Shown: piece after piece, positions 1 through 9,127 of the stretch
Layout: each line of letters begins with the position of its first letter
Position numbering within the stretch: the stretch's first letter is position 1
Virus record (IMG/VR): IMGVR_UViG_3300050821_009856
Span: 22,248-86,247 of that record
Reading direction: 5' to 3' (one strand)
Length of the DNA stretch: 64,000 nt
Source of the DNA: a virus
The notes under the pieces: generated by a model
Told to the model about the DNA's origin: nothing
Database searches by the model: none
The model's input: the letters and a program-made list of their open reading frames with translations, nothing else
Translations under genes and position numbers: made by a program

Positions 1-1
1 G

Positions 2-64
2 GTCCCTCAACCCGAGCCGACGCCTGTTGCTGAAACCTCCGTCGCCGCTCCGGCGCAGGCGTAA
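2..64 (+). CDS. C-terminal end of a truncated upstream gene
   Basis: An open frame enters from the left edge and stops at the TAA at 62-64, four bases before the exonuclease start. The 20 visible residues are rich in Pro and Ala, as in a flexible tail. The identity of the protein cannot be told from this fragment. Confidence 0.5.
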   Translation, partial: VPQPEPTPVAETSVAAPAQA

Positions 65-67
65 CGT

Positions 68-874
68 ATGACCGCCAAACGTAGCACCGAGAAGCGTCCC
101 GTTGTCGTAACACTCGACATCGAGACGGCCCCGCTTGAGGTCTACGTCTGGCGGATCTGGGAAGAGAATGTCGGCATCGACCAAATCAAAAAGGACTGGT
201 GCATCCTCTCTTTCGCCTACAAGTTTCTGGACGAGAAGAAGGTGTACTTCCATTGCACTGGTGGCCGCGGGCCCGACAAGGTTCGAGACGACAAGAAGCT
301 TGTAGAACTGCTCTGGGAGATCCTGGACAAAGCCGACGTGGTCGTCCTTCAAAACGGGAAGGCATTCGACATCAAGAAGATCAACGCCCGGATGGCCATG
401 TATGGGATGAAGCCGTACTCGCCCATCAAGGTCATTGACACGATGCTTATTGCCAAGAAGCAGTTTGGGTTCACCAGTAACAAGCTGGAGTTCTTGGCAC
501 GCATCTTGACCGACACTGGGAAGTCGAAGCACAAGAAGTTCCCCGGCTTCGAACTCTGGGAGGAGTGCCTGAAGGACAACCCGGAGGCTTGGATCGAGAT
601 GGAGAAATACAACAAGATCGACGTCGTGGCTGACGAGAAGGTCTACCTGCGGCTGCGTCCTTGGGTCGAGGGGCATCCAAACTTCGGTGTCTACTCCTCT
701 ACGGAAGAGGTGACGTGTCCGAAGTGTGGCAGCACACATCTACAGAAGCGCGGTAGCTCCTACACTCAGGTCGGTGAGTATCACAGGTTTCAGTGCCTGG
801 ACTGCCATGGCTGGGCCCGGAGCCGTTACGTCACCAACACCAAAGAGAAGCGTAAGGCGCTCCTTAGTAACTGA
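68..874 (+). CDS. DEDDy 3'-5' exonuclease with C-terminal zinc ribbon
   Basis: This 268-residue protein looks like a proofreading-type exonuclease of the DnaQ/PolB superfamily. The DEDDy residues can be placed: D17 and E19 in the first motif, D101 in the second, and Y181-x3-D185 in the third. After the exonuclease fold come two Cys pairs (C217/C220 and C243/C246) that form a probable zinc ribbon. It lies upstream of a C-family DNA polymerase and could be its separate proofreading subunit. That role is inferred; the family assignment rests on the motifs. Confidence 0.8.
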   Translation: MTAKRSTEKRPVVVTLDIETAPLEVYVWRIWEENVGIDQIKKDWCILSFAYKFLDEKKVYFHCTGGRGPDKVRDDKKLVELLWEILDKADVVVLQNGKAFDIKKINARMAMYGMKPYSPIKVIDTMLIAKKQFGFTSNKLEFLARILTDTGKSKHKKFPGFELWEECLKDNPEAWIEMEKYNKIDVVADEKVYLRLRPWVEGHPNFGVYSSTEEVTCPKCGSTHLQKRGSSYTQVGEYHRFQCLDCHGWARSRYVTNTKEKRKALLSN

Positions 875-877
875 ACC

Positions 878-1096
878 ATGACGGTCGAGGAGATTCGGCA
901 TCGACTCAGTACGGACGAAGACTTCATTCCCCTGAAGCGCTTCGACTATTCGATGCGGTGTCTGTTGGACCGATATCCCGATGGAGTCCCAGATCGGATC
1001 ATCGCTCAGAGCTTGTTGATTGATGATGAGCAGGTCGAGGTTCTCTACCAGGAAGTTGTGGCCAAACTTCGGACCAACATGAAGGTGGAGACGTGA
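878..1096 (+). CDS. Small hypothetical protein
   Basis: This 72-residue, predicted mostly helical protein is not recognised. Its start lies 3 nt after the exonuclease stop without a clear Shine-Dalgarno, so it is probably translationally coupled. Its end overlaps the next gene in a GTGA junction. Membership in the replication operon is the only clue to function. Confidence 0.6.
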   Translation: MTVEEIRHRLSTDEDFIPLKRFDYSMRCLLDRYPDGVPDRIIAQSLLIDDEQVEVLYQEVVAKLRTNMKVET

Positions 1097-1284
1097 TCGC
1101 CAAAAAATCGCCACCGTGTCAGCACCTAGAGCTTCACTTTGAGCGTGGTGGCTTGTACGTCGTTTGCAGCAACAAAGAGTGTGGCGACATGTGGCGATCC
1201 GTCTTGAAACCCATGGGGATCGTTGTTAATCCGGCTGCCAGGTCTCAAGGATTGACCAACCTAGACGTGCGTCAGAAGCCTTAA
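1093..1284 (+). CDS. Small putative zinc-binding protein
   Basis: This 63-residue protein starts at a GTG that overlaps the previous stop codon. C9, H11 and a C-x4-C pair (VCSNKEC) suggest a small metal-binding knuckle. The family is not recognised. Its TAA stop forms part of a TAATCTT sequence like the candidate late promoter motif of the tail operon. A 61-nt gap before the polymerase gene follows. Confidence 0.6.
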   Translation: MIAKKSPPCQHLELHFERGGLYVVCSNKECGDMWRSVLKPMGIVVNPAARSQGLTNLDVRQKP

Positions 1285-1331
1285 TCTTCTCCTCCGTAGC
1301 ATCCCAGTCTGCTGTCAACCCTTGCTGTCGT

Positions 1332-1337
1332 TATAGT
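1332..1337 (+). promoter_or_regulatory. Candidate -10 element of the DNA polymerase gene
   Basis: TATAGT lies 8 nt before the polymerase ATG, and no Shine-Dalgarno fits between them. Transcription would begin at or next to the start codon, giving a leaderless mRNA. No good -35 is visible at 17-18 nt. A TAATCTT sequence at 1282-1288 is the only other notable element in the gap. Confidence 0.4.
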
Positions 1338-1345
1338 CCAGCCTG

Positions 1346-4300
1346 ATGCCATTTTTGAATTTTGCAACTCCTCATTGTCATGTGGATTCGCTAGACTCCG
1401 CATCAACCCCGAAAGCCTTCGCTCAGCGCGAGCTTGAACTGGAGACCGGGGCTCTCACCATCACAGATCACGGTACTCTGCAGTCTGTCCGGAAGGTCTA
1501 CGACTTAGTCAAGGACAAGAAGTCGCCTTACTTCGGGAAACTCACCCCTATCCTTGGTGTAGAGGGCTACTTCCGAGATGACAGCTGCCCTATTCTTGCC
1601 GCGGCGGGGGTACCCAAGAACGACAAGGGCACGTACGTCGACTTCTTCAAGTACGGACACCTGACTCTTCATGCTCTCGATGCCGATGGCTACGAGACGC
1701 TCTGCCGAGTTCTCTCCGATGCTGATGGCCACGCCGAGAAGCACGGCTCTGAACGCAAGCCCCTCTTCACCTGGAGGGACCTAGAGGAGCTTGGGGGCAA
1801 GAACATCACAGTAGGTAGTGGCTGCCTTATTGGCATGGTTCAGCGGTTCATCATGGCTCATGGGCGCTTCGACCTGGCCGAGGCCTACTACCGTCGACTC
1901 CGATCCACCTTCAAGCCTGGTAACTTCTTCGTAGAGGTCTTCCCGCACGTTTGCGACCGGAACTGGGACGAGACGGTCTTCGTGAAGTTCTCGGACGGTA
2001 GCACCGAGAAGTTCCCTATCTACAAGAACCTCAAGACTGACAAGAAGCCGACCGGCAAGAAGGGTGGTGAGGGATGGAAGGCCAAAGACTTGGCTGCCAA
2101 TTGGCATCGTAGTCCTGAAGGCCATGGCTGCCTTCGGGCTGTCATGCAGGATCGGAAGTGGGTTGAGTACGACTCGCCACGGCAGATCGTTGGCGTCGAG
2201 CACCTACAGGACTTCATCGTCAATGACTGCCAGCCCTGGGCGCCTGGTGGTGACCTGCAATACGGCTGCAACAAGGCGGTCATCGAGTTGGCCGCCAAGT
2301 ACGGCGACAAGATCCTCATCAGCGATGACAGCCATTTCGTCAGGCCTGATGAGAAAGTCATCCAGGACATCCGACTGCAGCAGAGCGGTAGCTGGCGATT
2401 CAGTAGCGCCCACTTTCGGTACAGCAGCGACGATGCCTGGCAGTACTTCCGTGACGTCCTCCAGGTCCCCGAGGCAACCTTCGAGTCGTGGATCGACAAC
2501 AGCAGAGAGTGGAGTCAGCGTTTCAAGGACTTCAAGTTCAAGGACCGGGCGAGCCTTCCCGTAAAGTTCTACCCAGCAGACAGCTGGCGTCACACGGCTC
2601 AGCTAGTACTTCGCCATGGGCGTATGCAGGTTGATCCGCCACATGTCGAGCGGTTTAAGTCGGAAATTGAACTGCTCCATAAGAACGGCACTATCGACTT
2701 GCTGCCGTACTTCTTCATCGATGAAGAGGCGGTCTACCAGTATGAACGCCGCGGCGAACTGACTGGCCCAGGCCGTGGGTCTGCCGCCGGCTTGTCTCTG
2801 ACGTATTTGATGGGCATCACGCATGCGGACCCGCTTCGATATGGTTTGAGTAAGGACCGATTCCTGACCCTCGACCGCATCCAATCAAAGAAGCTCCCCG
2901 ACATCGACCAAGACCTGCCTGAGCGCGAGAAGACTCTTCTGCCATGGCTAGAGAAGAGGTTCGCTGGCCACTACGCACAGATCAGCGTCGATACAACCCT
3001 AAAGCTCCGGTCGAGCGTCAAAGATGTTGCTCGGTGGAAGCGAGCCAAAGATGGGAAGAGCGGCTTTGTCCCTCCAGAGATTGAGAACCTGGCGAAGAAG
3101 TTCGAGGAGGCCCCTCAGGGGGTAACCGACTACGATTTCGTCTTCGGCTACAAAGGAGCTGATGGCTGGGTTCAGGGGAGCCTTGACCACGATCCGGCGT
3201 TGCAGCAATACATTGCCCTGTTCCCCGATGAGTGGGCTCTTGTTCAGAAGTGCCTGGGCCTGAGTCGTCAGAAGGGCAGGCACGCTAGCGCCTTCGTCAT
3301 CACCAACGAGCCCATCAAGAACTTCATCCCCCTGACGTCCGTCTCTGATGTAACTGTCACCCAGTTCACCGCCAACAGCGTCGAAGCGATGGGAGGTCTG
3401 AAGATGGACTTCTTGGTGGTGTCAGCCCTGAACGACATCGGGGCCTGCATTCGTTTGATTCAGAAGCGAAGCGCCGACCAGTCACAGCCCTGGTCGTCTG
3501 CCTACCAGCATTTCGATACGCCTTTCAATGACATCCCGGACGATTTTGTGCCACCGTCGATGACCATTGATGGACTCCGAGTTCCCCTGTTGAGGGTCGT
3601 GCCGTTCAAGGGCGGACACGTTGACATCTGGGACCTGCCAGAAATCCAGGCTGTCTTCAGGGAAATCTGTGAGCAGCGTACGGAAACGGTGTTTCAGTTC
3701 AATACCCCTGGGGCCAAGAAGTGGCTTCGGCACTTTGACTCAGTGAGCGGGGTCGAAGCAGATGGCACCGTTCACAAGGCTCTCGACAGCATTGAAGACC
3801 TGGCTGCCTTCACGGCCCTTGACCGGCCAGGGCCACTCGATGCAACGCCGACACCTGATACGACCCACAATATGCTCGTGGAGTTCGCCAATCGAGCCAA
3901 GGGGAAGCCAGCTGTAGGGGTTGTTCCTATGCTGATGCAGCTTATCAGCGAGACCCATGGTGTCATCACCTACCAGGAACAACTGACTCGCATCTTCAGG
4001 GAGACTGGCAAGTCGACGGCTATTGAGGCAGAGAACTTCCGGATCCACGTCAGCAAGAAGATGCCGATGGAGATTATCAAAGACAAGGCGATCTTCATGA
4101 AAGGGGCAGTCGAGACTGTTGGCCCCGAAGTCGCCGATCAGCTTTGGTCCATGATGGAGACTTTTGGCCAGTACGGATTCAACAAGAGCCACGCCGTCTG
4201 CTACGTCATCATCAGCTATGCCTGCGCCTGGCTGAAGCACCACTTCCCTCTGGAATGGTGGACGTCCGTTCTGACGAATGCAGATCGGAAGGAGATTGAA

Positions 4301-5236
4301 GAGAAGTTCTGGCCGTACTGCGGGCATCTCATCGATTCGCCGGACATTAACAATAGTGGTGACGGGTTCGAAATCCAGGGGACCAGGATTCGAGCACCCC
4401 TGAATCTCATCCAGGGGATCGGTCCCGCGGGTTCAGCAGAACTGAACGCCAATCGCCCTTACGCAAGCCTCCGCGAGTTCTGCGAGAAAATCGTAGCCCA
4501 GAAAAGGGCCACCAGCACTACGACCTTGGACCCAGAAAACGGGAAGTCGTCTGTGAAGGCTGGACGTTCGGCACTTCACCGCGGCATTGTCACCCGACTG
4601 ACTTGCTCCGGTGTCATGGATAGCTTGTTTGGTCCAGAGGTCCTAGACGAAGTTGGCCAGAAGTTAGAGGCCTATGAGCGGATCACCGCAGAGCTAGCGA
4701 AGAAGAGGAAGTGGCAGCCCGTTGACCCGTTCTACACGACGATGAACCCCATGCAGAGGTACCAGCTGAAGAAGTCCATCCTGTCAGCGTATGGCGCGGA
4801 TCTGATTCCGATGGCCCTCGACATGAAGGTAGAGGGGTTCAGGATGACGCCGACAGGATGTGAGTACGCCATCGACAAGGGGCGGATGGGAGTCATCCGG
4901 GCCCTCGACTTGGAAGTGCTCGGGCAACAGACCCTATTGCCGCCTGGTGGTCTGAAGTTCGTCGTCCTGGCCTATGTCAACGCCGATGTCCGACAAAAGT
5001 TTCAGGGCACCAAGGACATGGCGAAGCTAACCCTGGATGTTGAGGGCCATCGACAGGAGTTTGTTCAGTGGCCCCGCCGCGGCGAAGAGATCCTCCCGAT
5101 TGAATACCGTTCAGGGAGCCTCAAGGGTGCTGTGGTCGCCGCTATATTGACTCGGTGGAACTCGGAGAAGCCTTTTCAGATCTCCGGAATAGAGGTTCTC
5201 CAGCCACCGCTGAAGGACCTCAAGGAAGAGGAATGA
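1346..5236 (+). CDS. dnaE: DNA polymerase III alpha subunit (C family)
   Basis: This 1296-residue C-family replicative polymerase has the standard order of parts. An N-terminal PHP domain carries an H10-x-H12-x-D14 metal motif and a TDHG motif near residue 42. The palm has the GRGSAAG motif and a PDIDQD catalytic Asp pair near residues 516-522, followed by conserved thumb/finger blocks such as FNKSHAVCY. The length is typical for DnaE (about 1,150-1,300). Most large phages use A- or B-family polymerases, so a phage DnaE is notable. The stop overlaps the next ATG (ATGA). Confidence 0.95.
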   Translation: MPFLNFATPHCHVDSLDSASTPKAFAQRELELETGALTITDHGTLQSVRKVYDLVKDKKSPYFGKLTPILGVEGYFRDDSCPILAAAGVPKNDKGTYVDFFKYGHLTLHALDADGYETLCRVLSDADGHAEKHGSERKPLFTWRDLEELGGKNITVGSGCLIGMVQRFIMAHGRFDLAEAYYRRLRSTFKPGNFFVEVFPHVCDRNWDETVFVKFSDGSTEKFPIYKNLKTDKKPTGKKGGEGWKAKDLAANWHRSPEGHGCLRAVMQDRKWVEYDSPRQIVGVEHLQDFIVNDCQPWAPGGDLQYGCNKAVIELAAKYGDKILISDDSHFVRPDEKVIQDIRLQQSGSWRFSSAHFRYSSDDAWQYFRDVLQVPEATFESWIDNSREWSQRFKDFKFKDRASLPVKFYPADSWRHTAQLVLRHGRMQVDPPHVERFKSEIELLHKNGTIDLLPYFFIDEEAVYQYERRGELTGPGRGSAAGLSLTYLMGITHADPLRYGLSKDRFLTLDRIQSKKLPDIDQDLPEREKTLLPWLEKRFAGHYAQISVDTTLKLRSSVKDVARWKRAKDGKSGFVPPEIENLAKKFEEAPQGVTDYDFVFGYKGADGWVQGSLDHDPALQQYIALFPDEWALVQKCLGLSRQKGRHASAFVITNEPIKNFIPLTSVSDVTVTQFTANSVEAMGGLKMDFLVVSALNDIGACIRLIQKRSADQSQPWSSAYQHFDTPFNDIPDDFVPPSMTIDGLRVPLLRVVPFKGGHVDIWDLPEIQAVFREICEQRTETVFQFNTPGAKKWLRHFDSVSGVEADGTVHKALDSIEDLAAFTALDRPGPLDATPTPDTTHNMLVEFANRAKGKPAVGVVPMLMQLISETHGVITYQEQLTRIFRETGKSTAIEAENFRIHVSKKMPMEIIKDKAIFMKGAVETVGPEVADQLWSMMETFGQYGFNKSHAVCYVIISYACAWLKHHFPLEWWTSVLTNADRKEIEEKFWPYCGHLIDSPDINNSGDGFEIQGTRIRAPLNLIQGIGPAGSAELNANRPYASLREFCEKIVAQKRATSTTTLDPENGKSSVKAGRSALHRGIVTRLTCSGVMDSLFGPEVLDEVGQKLEAYERITAELAKKRKWQPVDPFYTTMNPMQRYQLKKSILSAYGADLIPMALDMKVEGFRMTPTGCEYAIDKGRMGVIRALDLEVLGQQTLLPPGGLKFVVLAYVNADVRQKFQGTKDMAKLTLDVEGHRQEFVQWPRRGEEILPIEYRSGSLKGAVVAAILTRWNSEKPFQISGIEVLQPPLKDLKEEE

Positions 5237-6015
5237 AGATGGGCACACCGCTTGTGAATCTCCTGGAGGGCATCAAAGCGTCTCAGGCCGATGCCGATGT
5301 AGACATCGACCAATACCCGATGAAGTACCGACCCGCCAAGGCTATCGCCAAGGCCGACGGCGCTAAGTCGCTGGAGGCTTTCAAGAACGAGTACGCTCGG
5401 GAGTTCGGAAATCGGTCCGCAGTGATTCTCATCACCGGCAGTGCCGCTGCCCAGCAGGCGTTCATGGCCGTGGCCAAGGAGATCGGCGGCACCAACCTCC
5501 TGTCTGCCTCTGCTCTGGAGGCCTATAGAAAGATGGCTGACGATGTAGAGCCGACCATCGGCCGAGAGCGCGAGTTTGCCGGCACCCAGCTTGGGCATTT
5601 GCTTCGGTCTGTTGAGGCTGTTGGGAAGGAAGCTGGGTCGTCCTTCTTGAAGACTCCGACCCTCATCGACGGCGTCTTCATCGTCCGCACCTTCGACGAC
5701 CTGGTGACGGGCATCCGAGATCTGCTGCTCCCACAAGTCGGCGCCGTCCTCAACCGGGATTACCTGCAAACGGTCCTCCTTCGTCAAGCAATTGAGCAGG
5801 AGTTCTCTGCGTCGACAGCCGCTATCGTCGTCACTGACGCTTCACCGAAGGAAATCGAATTCTTCACTACCAACCTGTTCAACGGCGTCGGCATCGTCGT
5901 TGACTTGCCAGAAGACGTATCGAAGATTGACAACAAGTTCGTTGTTGCCACCTTTGATGCCCTGAGGGCAACCAAAAAGCAAGCCGACAACCTGCAGTTC
6001 AATTCCAGCCACTAA
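5233..6015 (+). CDS. Hypothetical protein of the replication operon
   Basis: This gene of 260 residues starts at the ATG overlapping the polymerase stop; a second in-frame ATG at 5239 is possible. The sequence is soluble, alpha/beta in character, with no motif I recognise. Coupling to the polymerase and position before the ssDNA-binding protein suggest a replication or recombination accessory role, which is inference only. Confidence 0.7.
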   Translation: MKMGTPLVNLLEGIKASQADADVDIDQYPMKYRPAKAIAKADGAKSLEAFKNEYAREFGNRSAVILITGSAAAQQAFMAVAKEIGGTNLLSASALEAYRKMADDVEPTIGREREFAGTQLGHLLRSVEAVGKEAGSSFLKTPTLIDGVFIVRTFDDLVTGIRDLLLPQVGAVLNRDYLQTVLLRQAIEQEFSASTAAIVVTDASPKEIEFFTTNLFNGVGIVVDLPEDVSKIDNKFVVATFDALRATKKQADNLQFNSSH

Positions 6016-6029
6016 CAAGAGGAAACACA

Positions 6030-7277
6030 ATGTCACTCCGCGATTCATTCGGTAAGCCCAAAGAGGGCGGCAAGTTCGAGATCATCACTGTTGGCGAAGG
6101 GGAGTCGAAAGTCTTCCGCTTCATGGCGCCGATGAAGTCTATGGCTCCCAAGGGTATCTGGGGTCGGTACATCAAGCAGCACTACGGCTACGGCGTCAAG
6201 GACAAGAAGAATCCTGATGGCAAGCTGCGGCTGCGCCCCTTCGAGTGTATCGAGGAGAAGGAAGAGTCTGGGCTCGTGACTACCAGCTGCCCTGAGGATC
6301 GGAACATCGAGAACCAGCGGCAGGCCGAGAAGGATGCCATTGCCGTCCGCACCGCGGATCTGCGCGCCAAAGGTGCCAGCAAGGCCGAGCTTGAGGCTGA
6401 AGAGGCGAACGTCCACAAGGCCTTCGCGGTGTGGTTCCGTGACCACAATCTCGACTGCAAGTGGTTCATCCCTGTCAAGACTGAGGACGGCAAGTTCGGA
6501 CTCCTCAAGATTCCACACAAGGGGAAGAAGGCCATTGACAAGGTCCGGACCAAGATGAAGAGTCAGAAGAAGCCCATCGAGATGTTGGACATCGACACCG
6601 GCTTCTGGGTTCGGGTCACTCGCACCGGCACCGGCCTTCAGACGGACTACGAGGCTGAGGTGGTGGTGGAGATGAAGACCCTGCCGAACGGCGAGGAGTA
6701 CCCGGTCACCAAGCTGGCCCCGCTCAGCGATGCTGACCTGGAGCAAGCTCTGGCTAGCATCCCCGACCTTGGAAGTTCACAGCTGGTCCGTCGTCTGACC
6801 AAGGACCAGATCCAGATGTTGGTGGACTCGAAGGGGAATCCGGATGTCGTCGAGACGGTGCTCAACATGAGCCAGAAGGTCAAGACGGCCGACACCGTGG
6901 TCGAAGAGGACGAGGCCGAGGCCGAGCCGATTGTTACTACTGGAACTGTGGCAACGACCAATCCGCCCCCGGTGCAGCTTACCGTTACCTTGCCGCCTTC
7001 GGTTCAGGTGACGCCGGCCGTGATGGTCGAACTGAAAGAGACCCACGCTACCGCAATGGCCGAGCTGGATGAAGAGGCCGAGCTGATGCGGAAGCTCCAA
7101 GAAACCCGGGCCAAGAAAGCCGCGGCAGCTGCCGCGACGACTTCGGCGCCGGTTCAACAGCCGGTTTCGAAACCGGCTACAGTCGTGAAGGCCGCAAACC
7201 CGCTGGATCCGTCGATGTCTGATGACGACTTCATGCGACTTTACGGCCCCGGCTCAACGGCTGCCTCAGCCCGATAG
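6030..7277 (+). CDS. Probable single-stranded DNA-binding protein (gp32-like)
   Basis: The 415-residue protein has a basic, aromatic-rich N-terminal two thirds, then a Pro/Ala/Thr-rich linker with acidic runs from about residue 290 and an acidic C-terminal tip. This is the usual architecture of phage ssDNA-binding proteins, in which the acidic tail recruits partners. Its position between polymerase and recombinase fits. An AGAGGAAA ribosome site precedes the ATG. The assignment is by architecture and neighbours rather than a diagnostic motif. Confidence 0.55.
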   Translation: MSLRDSFGKPKEGGKFEIITVGEGESKVFRFMAPMKSMAPKGIWGRYIKQHYGYGVKDKKNPDGKLRLRPFECIEEKEESGLVTTSCPEDRNIENQRQAEKDAIAVRTADLRAKGASKAELEAEEANVHKAFAVWFRDHNLDCKWFIPVKTEDGKFGLLKIPHKGKKAIDKVRTKMKSQKKPIEMLDIDTGFWVRVTRTGTGLQTDYEAEVVVEMKTLPNGEEYPVTKLAPLSDADLEQALASIPDLGSSQLVRRLTKDQIQMLVDSKGNPDVVETVLNMSQKVKTADTVVEEDEAEAEPIVTTGTVATTNPPPVQLTVTLPPSVQVTPAVMVELKETHATAMAELDEEAELMRKLQETRAKKAAAAAATTSAPVQQPVSKPATVVKAANPLDPSMSDDDFMRLYGPGSTAASAR

Positions 7278-7285
7278 AGGACTTC

Positions 7286-7310
7286 GGGGCCCGCAAGGGC
7301 CCCAAATTTT
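7286..7310 (+). terminator. Rho-independent-like terminator after the SSB gene
   Basis: A perfect 7-bp GC stem (GGGGCCC/GGGCCCC) with a GCAA tetraloop spans 7286-7303 and is followed by AAATTTT. It starts 9 nt after the SSB stop. The ATG of the next gene is only 3 nt beyond the T run, so the hairpin occupies the place where a ribosome site would be. Confidence 0.7.
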
Positions 7311-7312
7311 CC

Positions 7313-7966
7313 ATGCAACTAGACATCCCGATTGTTCCGAAGGACGGTACGTCGGTCCTCAGCTTCAACATGGACCGCATCTACCAGGCTGAGCGTCGAA
7401 ACGACGAGATCGCCATCGCCAACGAGCACAAAGCTCCTGAGTTGATGGCCTTCTTTAACCGGGCGTACATCGACGCCACTGACTACAGTAACGCCCTGGC
7501 TGCGGAAGTGATGAGGGCTAAGAAGCTGGCCGAGAGACGGAAGTCGTCAGTCATTTTGGACGAGGTCCCACGGATCCTACGGGAGAAGGGGCTCGTTCCC
7601 GAGGGCAGCTCCAAAATCAGTGGAACGGTGCTTCAGCAGGAGGCCATCCTCACTCAGGACGTCGAGTACCAGGCTGCAGTCGACCTGGTGGACGGGTTGA
7701 ATCACTACAAGGACTTGATGGACAGGAAGATGAAGACCATCGAGAACATGTACCTGGGCGTCCGGAAGATGATCGGCGGCGACAGGATGCAGTGGGTAGG
7801 GCGTGGGACATCGGCAGGTGCGCCGGTGCTTGAAGACGAGACCTCCAAGTCGGTACGGGAACACGCCGCGGCTTGGGCTCCTAAAGGGGAGAGCGCTAGT
7901 CCGCTGCCGCCGCTACCGCCGCAACCTCGTACCCTGAGATCCTCCTTCGGATCTCCGCGGGACTAG
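7313..7966 (+). CDS. Hypothetical protein, predicted helical
   Basis: This 217-residue, largely helical and charged protein is not recognised. Its ATG directly follows the terminator hairpin and has no visible Shine-Dalgarno; a later in-frame ATG (residue 18) is an alternative start. The C-terminus is Pro/Ser-rich. An inverted repeat (GAGATCC/GGATCTC, 7936-7956) lies at its 3' end, just before the recombinase promoter region. Confidence 0.65.
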   Translation: MQLDIPIVPKDGTSVLSFNMDRIYQAERRNDEIAIANEHKAPELMAFFNRAYIDATDYSNALAAEVMRAKKLAERRKSSVILDEVPRILREKGLVPEGSSKISGTVLQQEAILTQDVEYQAAVDLVDGLNHYKDLMDRKMKTIENMYLGVRKMIGGDRMQWVGRGTSAGAPVLEDETSKSVREHAAAWAPKGESASPLPPLPPQPRTLRSSFGSPRD

Positions 7967-7993
7967 CCCGCTATCTTCAGTTAGGAGAACAAC

Positions 7994-9127
7994 ATGGGTA
8001 AGACCAATTGGAAGTCCAAGCTGGCTACGCTTGAGGGGGCCGTTGACACCTCAGTGCAGCGGAACATCCACTCAACGGTCATCCAGACCGTGTCGCCAAG
8101 CATTAACTTCACCTATGGCCGCGGTTGGGGCTTGCCTAAGGGGTTCTCGCTCGTCCTGTACGGTCCTCCGAAGGCCGGCAAGTCTGTCCTTACGTACATG
8201 CACGCCGCCGGAGTTCAGCATGACTACCCCGAGGACTTCGTCCTCAAGTTCAACACCGAGTTCCGTGAAGAGGGACAGCTCGACGCGAAGGGGATGCAGA
8301 TCTTCGGCATCGACAAGGACCGGTACCAGGGCATCAATGTCAACAACCCAGGCCTGATTTACGATACCATCGAGCAGAAGGTTGCTGCCTGGTGCGCTGA
8401 CGGCATGAAGGTCGGCCTGATCATCATCGACAGCCTTAATGGTGTCCAGGGCCGGCGTGTCCAGGAATCCGTTATGGATCAGACCATCGGTGACGTGGCA
8501 CAGACCAACAAGGAAGGCCTCAAGCGCATCTTGCCGGTTCAACGCAAGTACGGCTTCAGCCTCATCTTGACGTCACACGTTGCTATCGAGATGGACCCCA
8601 TCGAGCAGAAGCGTGGCAACAAGTTCAAGATGGGGGCCAGCGTCGGCGTCCAGCACCACGGCGAGTACTTCATGTACGTTGAGTCGAGCAAGAACAAGGC
8701 TGACCTGGCAGACCTGCTTGGGAAAGAGTTCCGAGACGAGTCGACCAAGGATCTGTTCGGTGCCGACGGTAAGGGCGAGCAAACCGGATTCAAGATTCGT
8801 GCGACCATGAAGGAGTCCACCTTCGGGATCCGCGGTCGCACCGGTCAGTTCACCTGGGATTACGCCAAGGGTGTCATCAACCAGCATGAGGAGGTCTTCT
8901 TGCTGGCTACGCGCCGAAACATCATCGAGCGGCCAAACAACACCTCGTACATCTTCAAGGACCAGAAGTGGGTGGGCAAAGAGACGATGATTTCTGCCCT
9001 CAAGGACTCCACAGAGCTGCAGGGCGCCATCCTCAAGGAGCTACAGGATCGTGACCTCCAGGGTCGCTTGGTGGCCTACGACCAGGTTGAGGCAGCTGCA
9101 GCTGCCGACCCCGAGCTGGAGGAGTAA
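7994..9127 (+). CDS. RecA/UvsX-family recombinase
   Basis: This 377-residue ATPase has a Walker A motif GPPKAGKS at residues 57-64 and a Walker B strand (LIIIDS) near residue 141, in the RecA/UvsX fold order. It would promote strand exchange in recombination-dependent replication and repair. An AGGAG site lies 9 nt before the ATG. A GCTATCTT sequence at 7970-7977 resembles the -10 elements elsewhere in the window. The stop overlaps the primase start (TAATG). Confidence 0.85.
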   Translation: MGKTNWKSKLATLEGAVDTSVQRNIHSTVIQTVSPSINFTYGRGWGLPKGFSLVLYGPPKAGKSVLTYMHAAGVQHDYPEDFVLKFNTEFREEGQLDAKGMQIFGIDKDRYQGINVNNPGLIYDTIEQKVAAWCADGMKVGLIIIDSLNGVQGRRVQESVMDQTIGDVAQTNKEGLKRILPVQRKYGFSLILTSHVAIEMDPIEQKRGNKFKMGASVGVQHHGEYFMYVESSKNKADLADLLGKEFRDESTKDLFGADGKGEQTGFKIRATMKESTFGIRGRTGQFTWDYAKGVINQHEEVFLLATRRNIIERPNNTSYIFKDQKWVGKETMISALKDSTELQGAILKELQDRDLQGRLVAYDQVEAAAAADPELEE

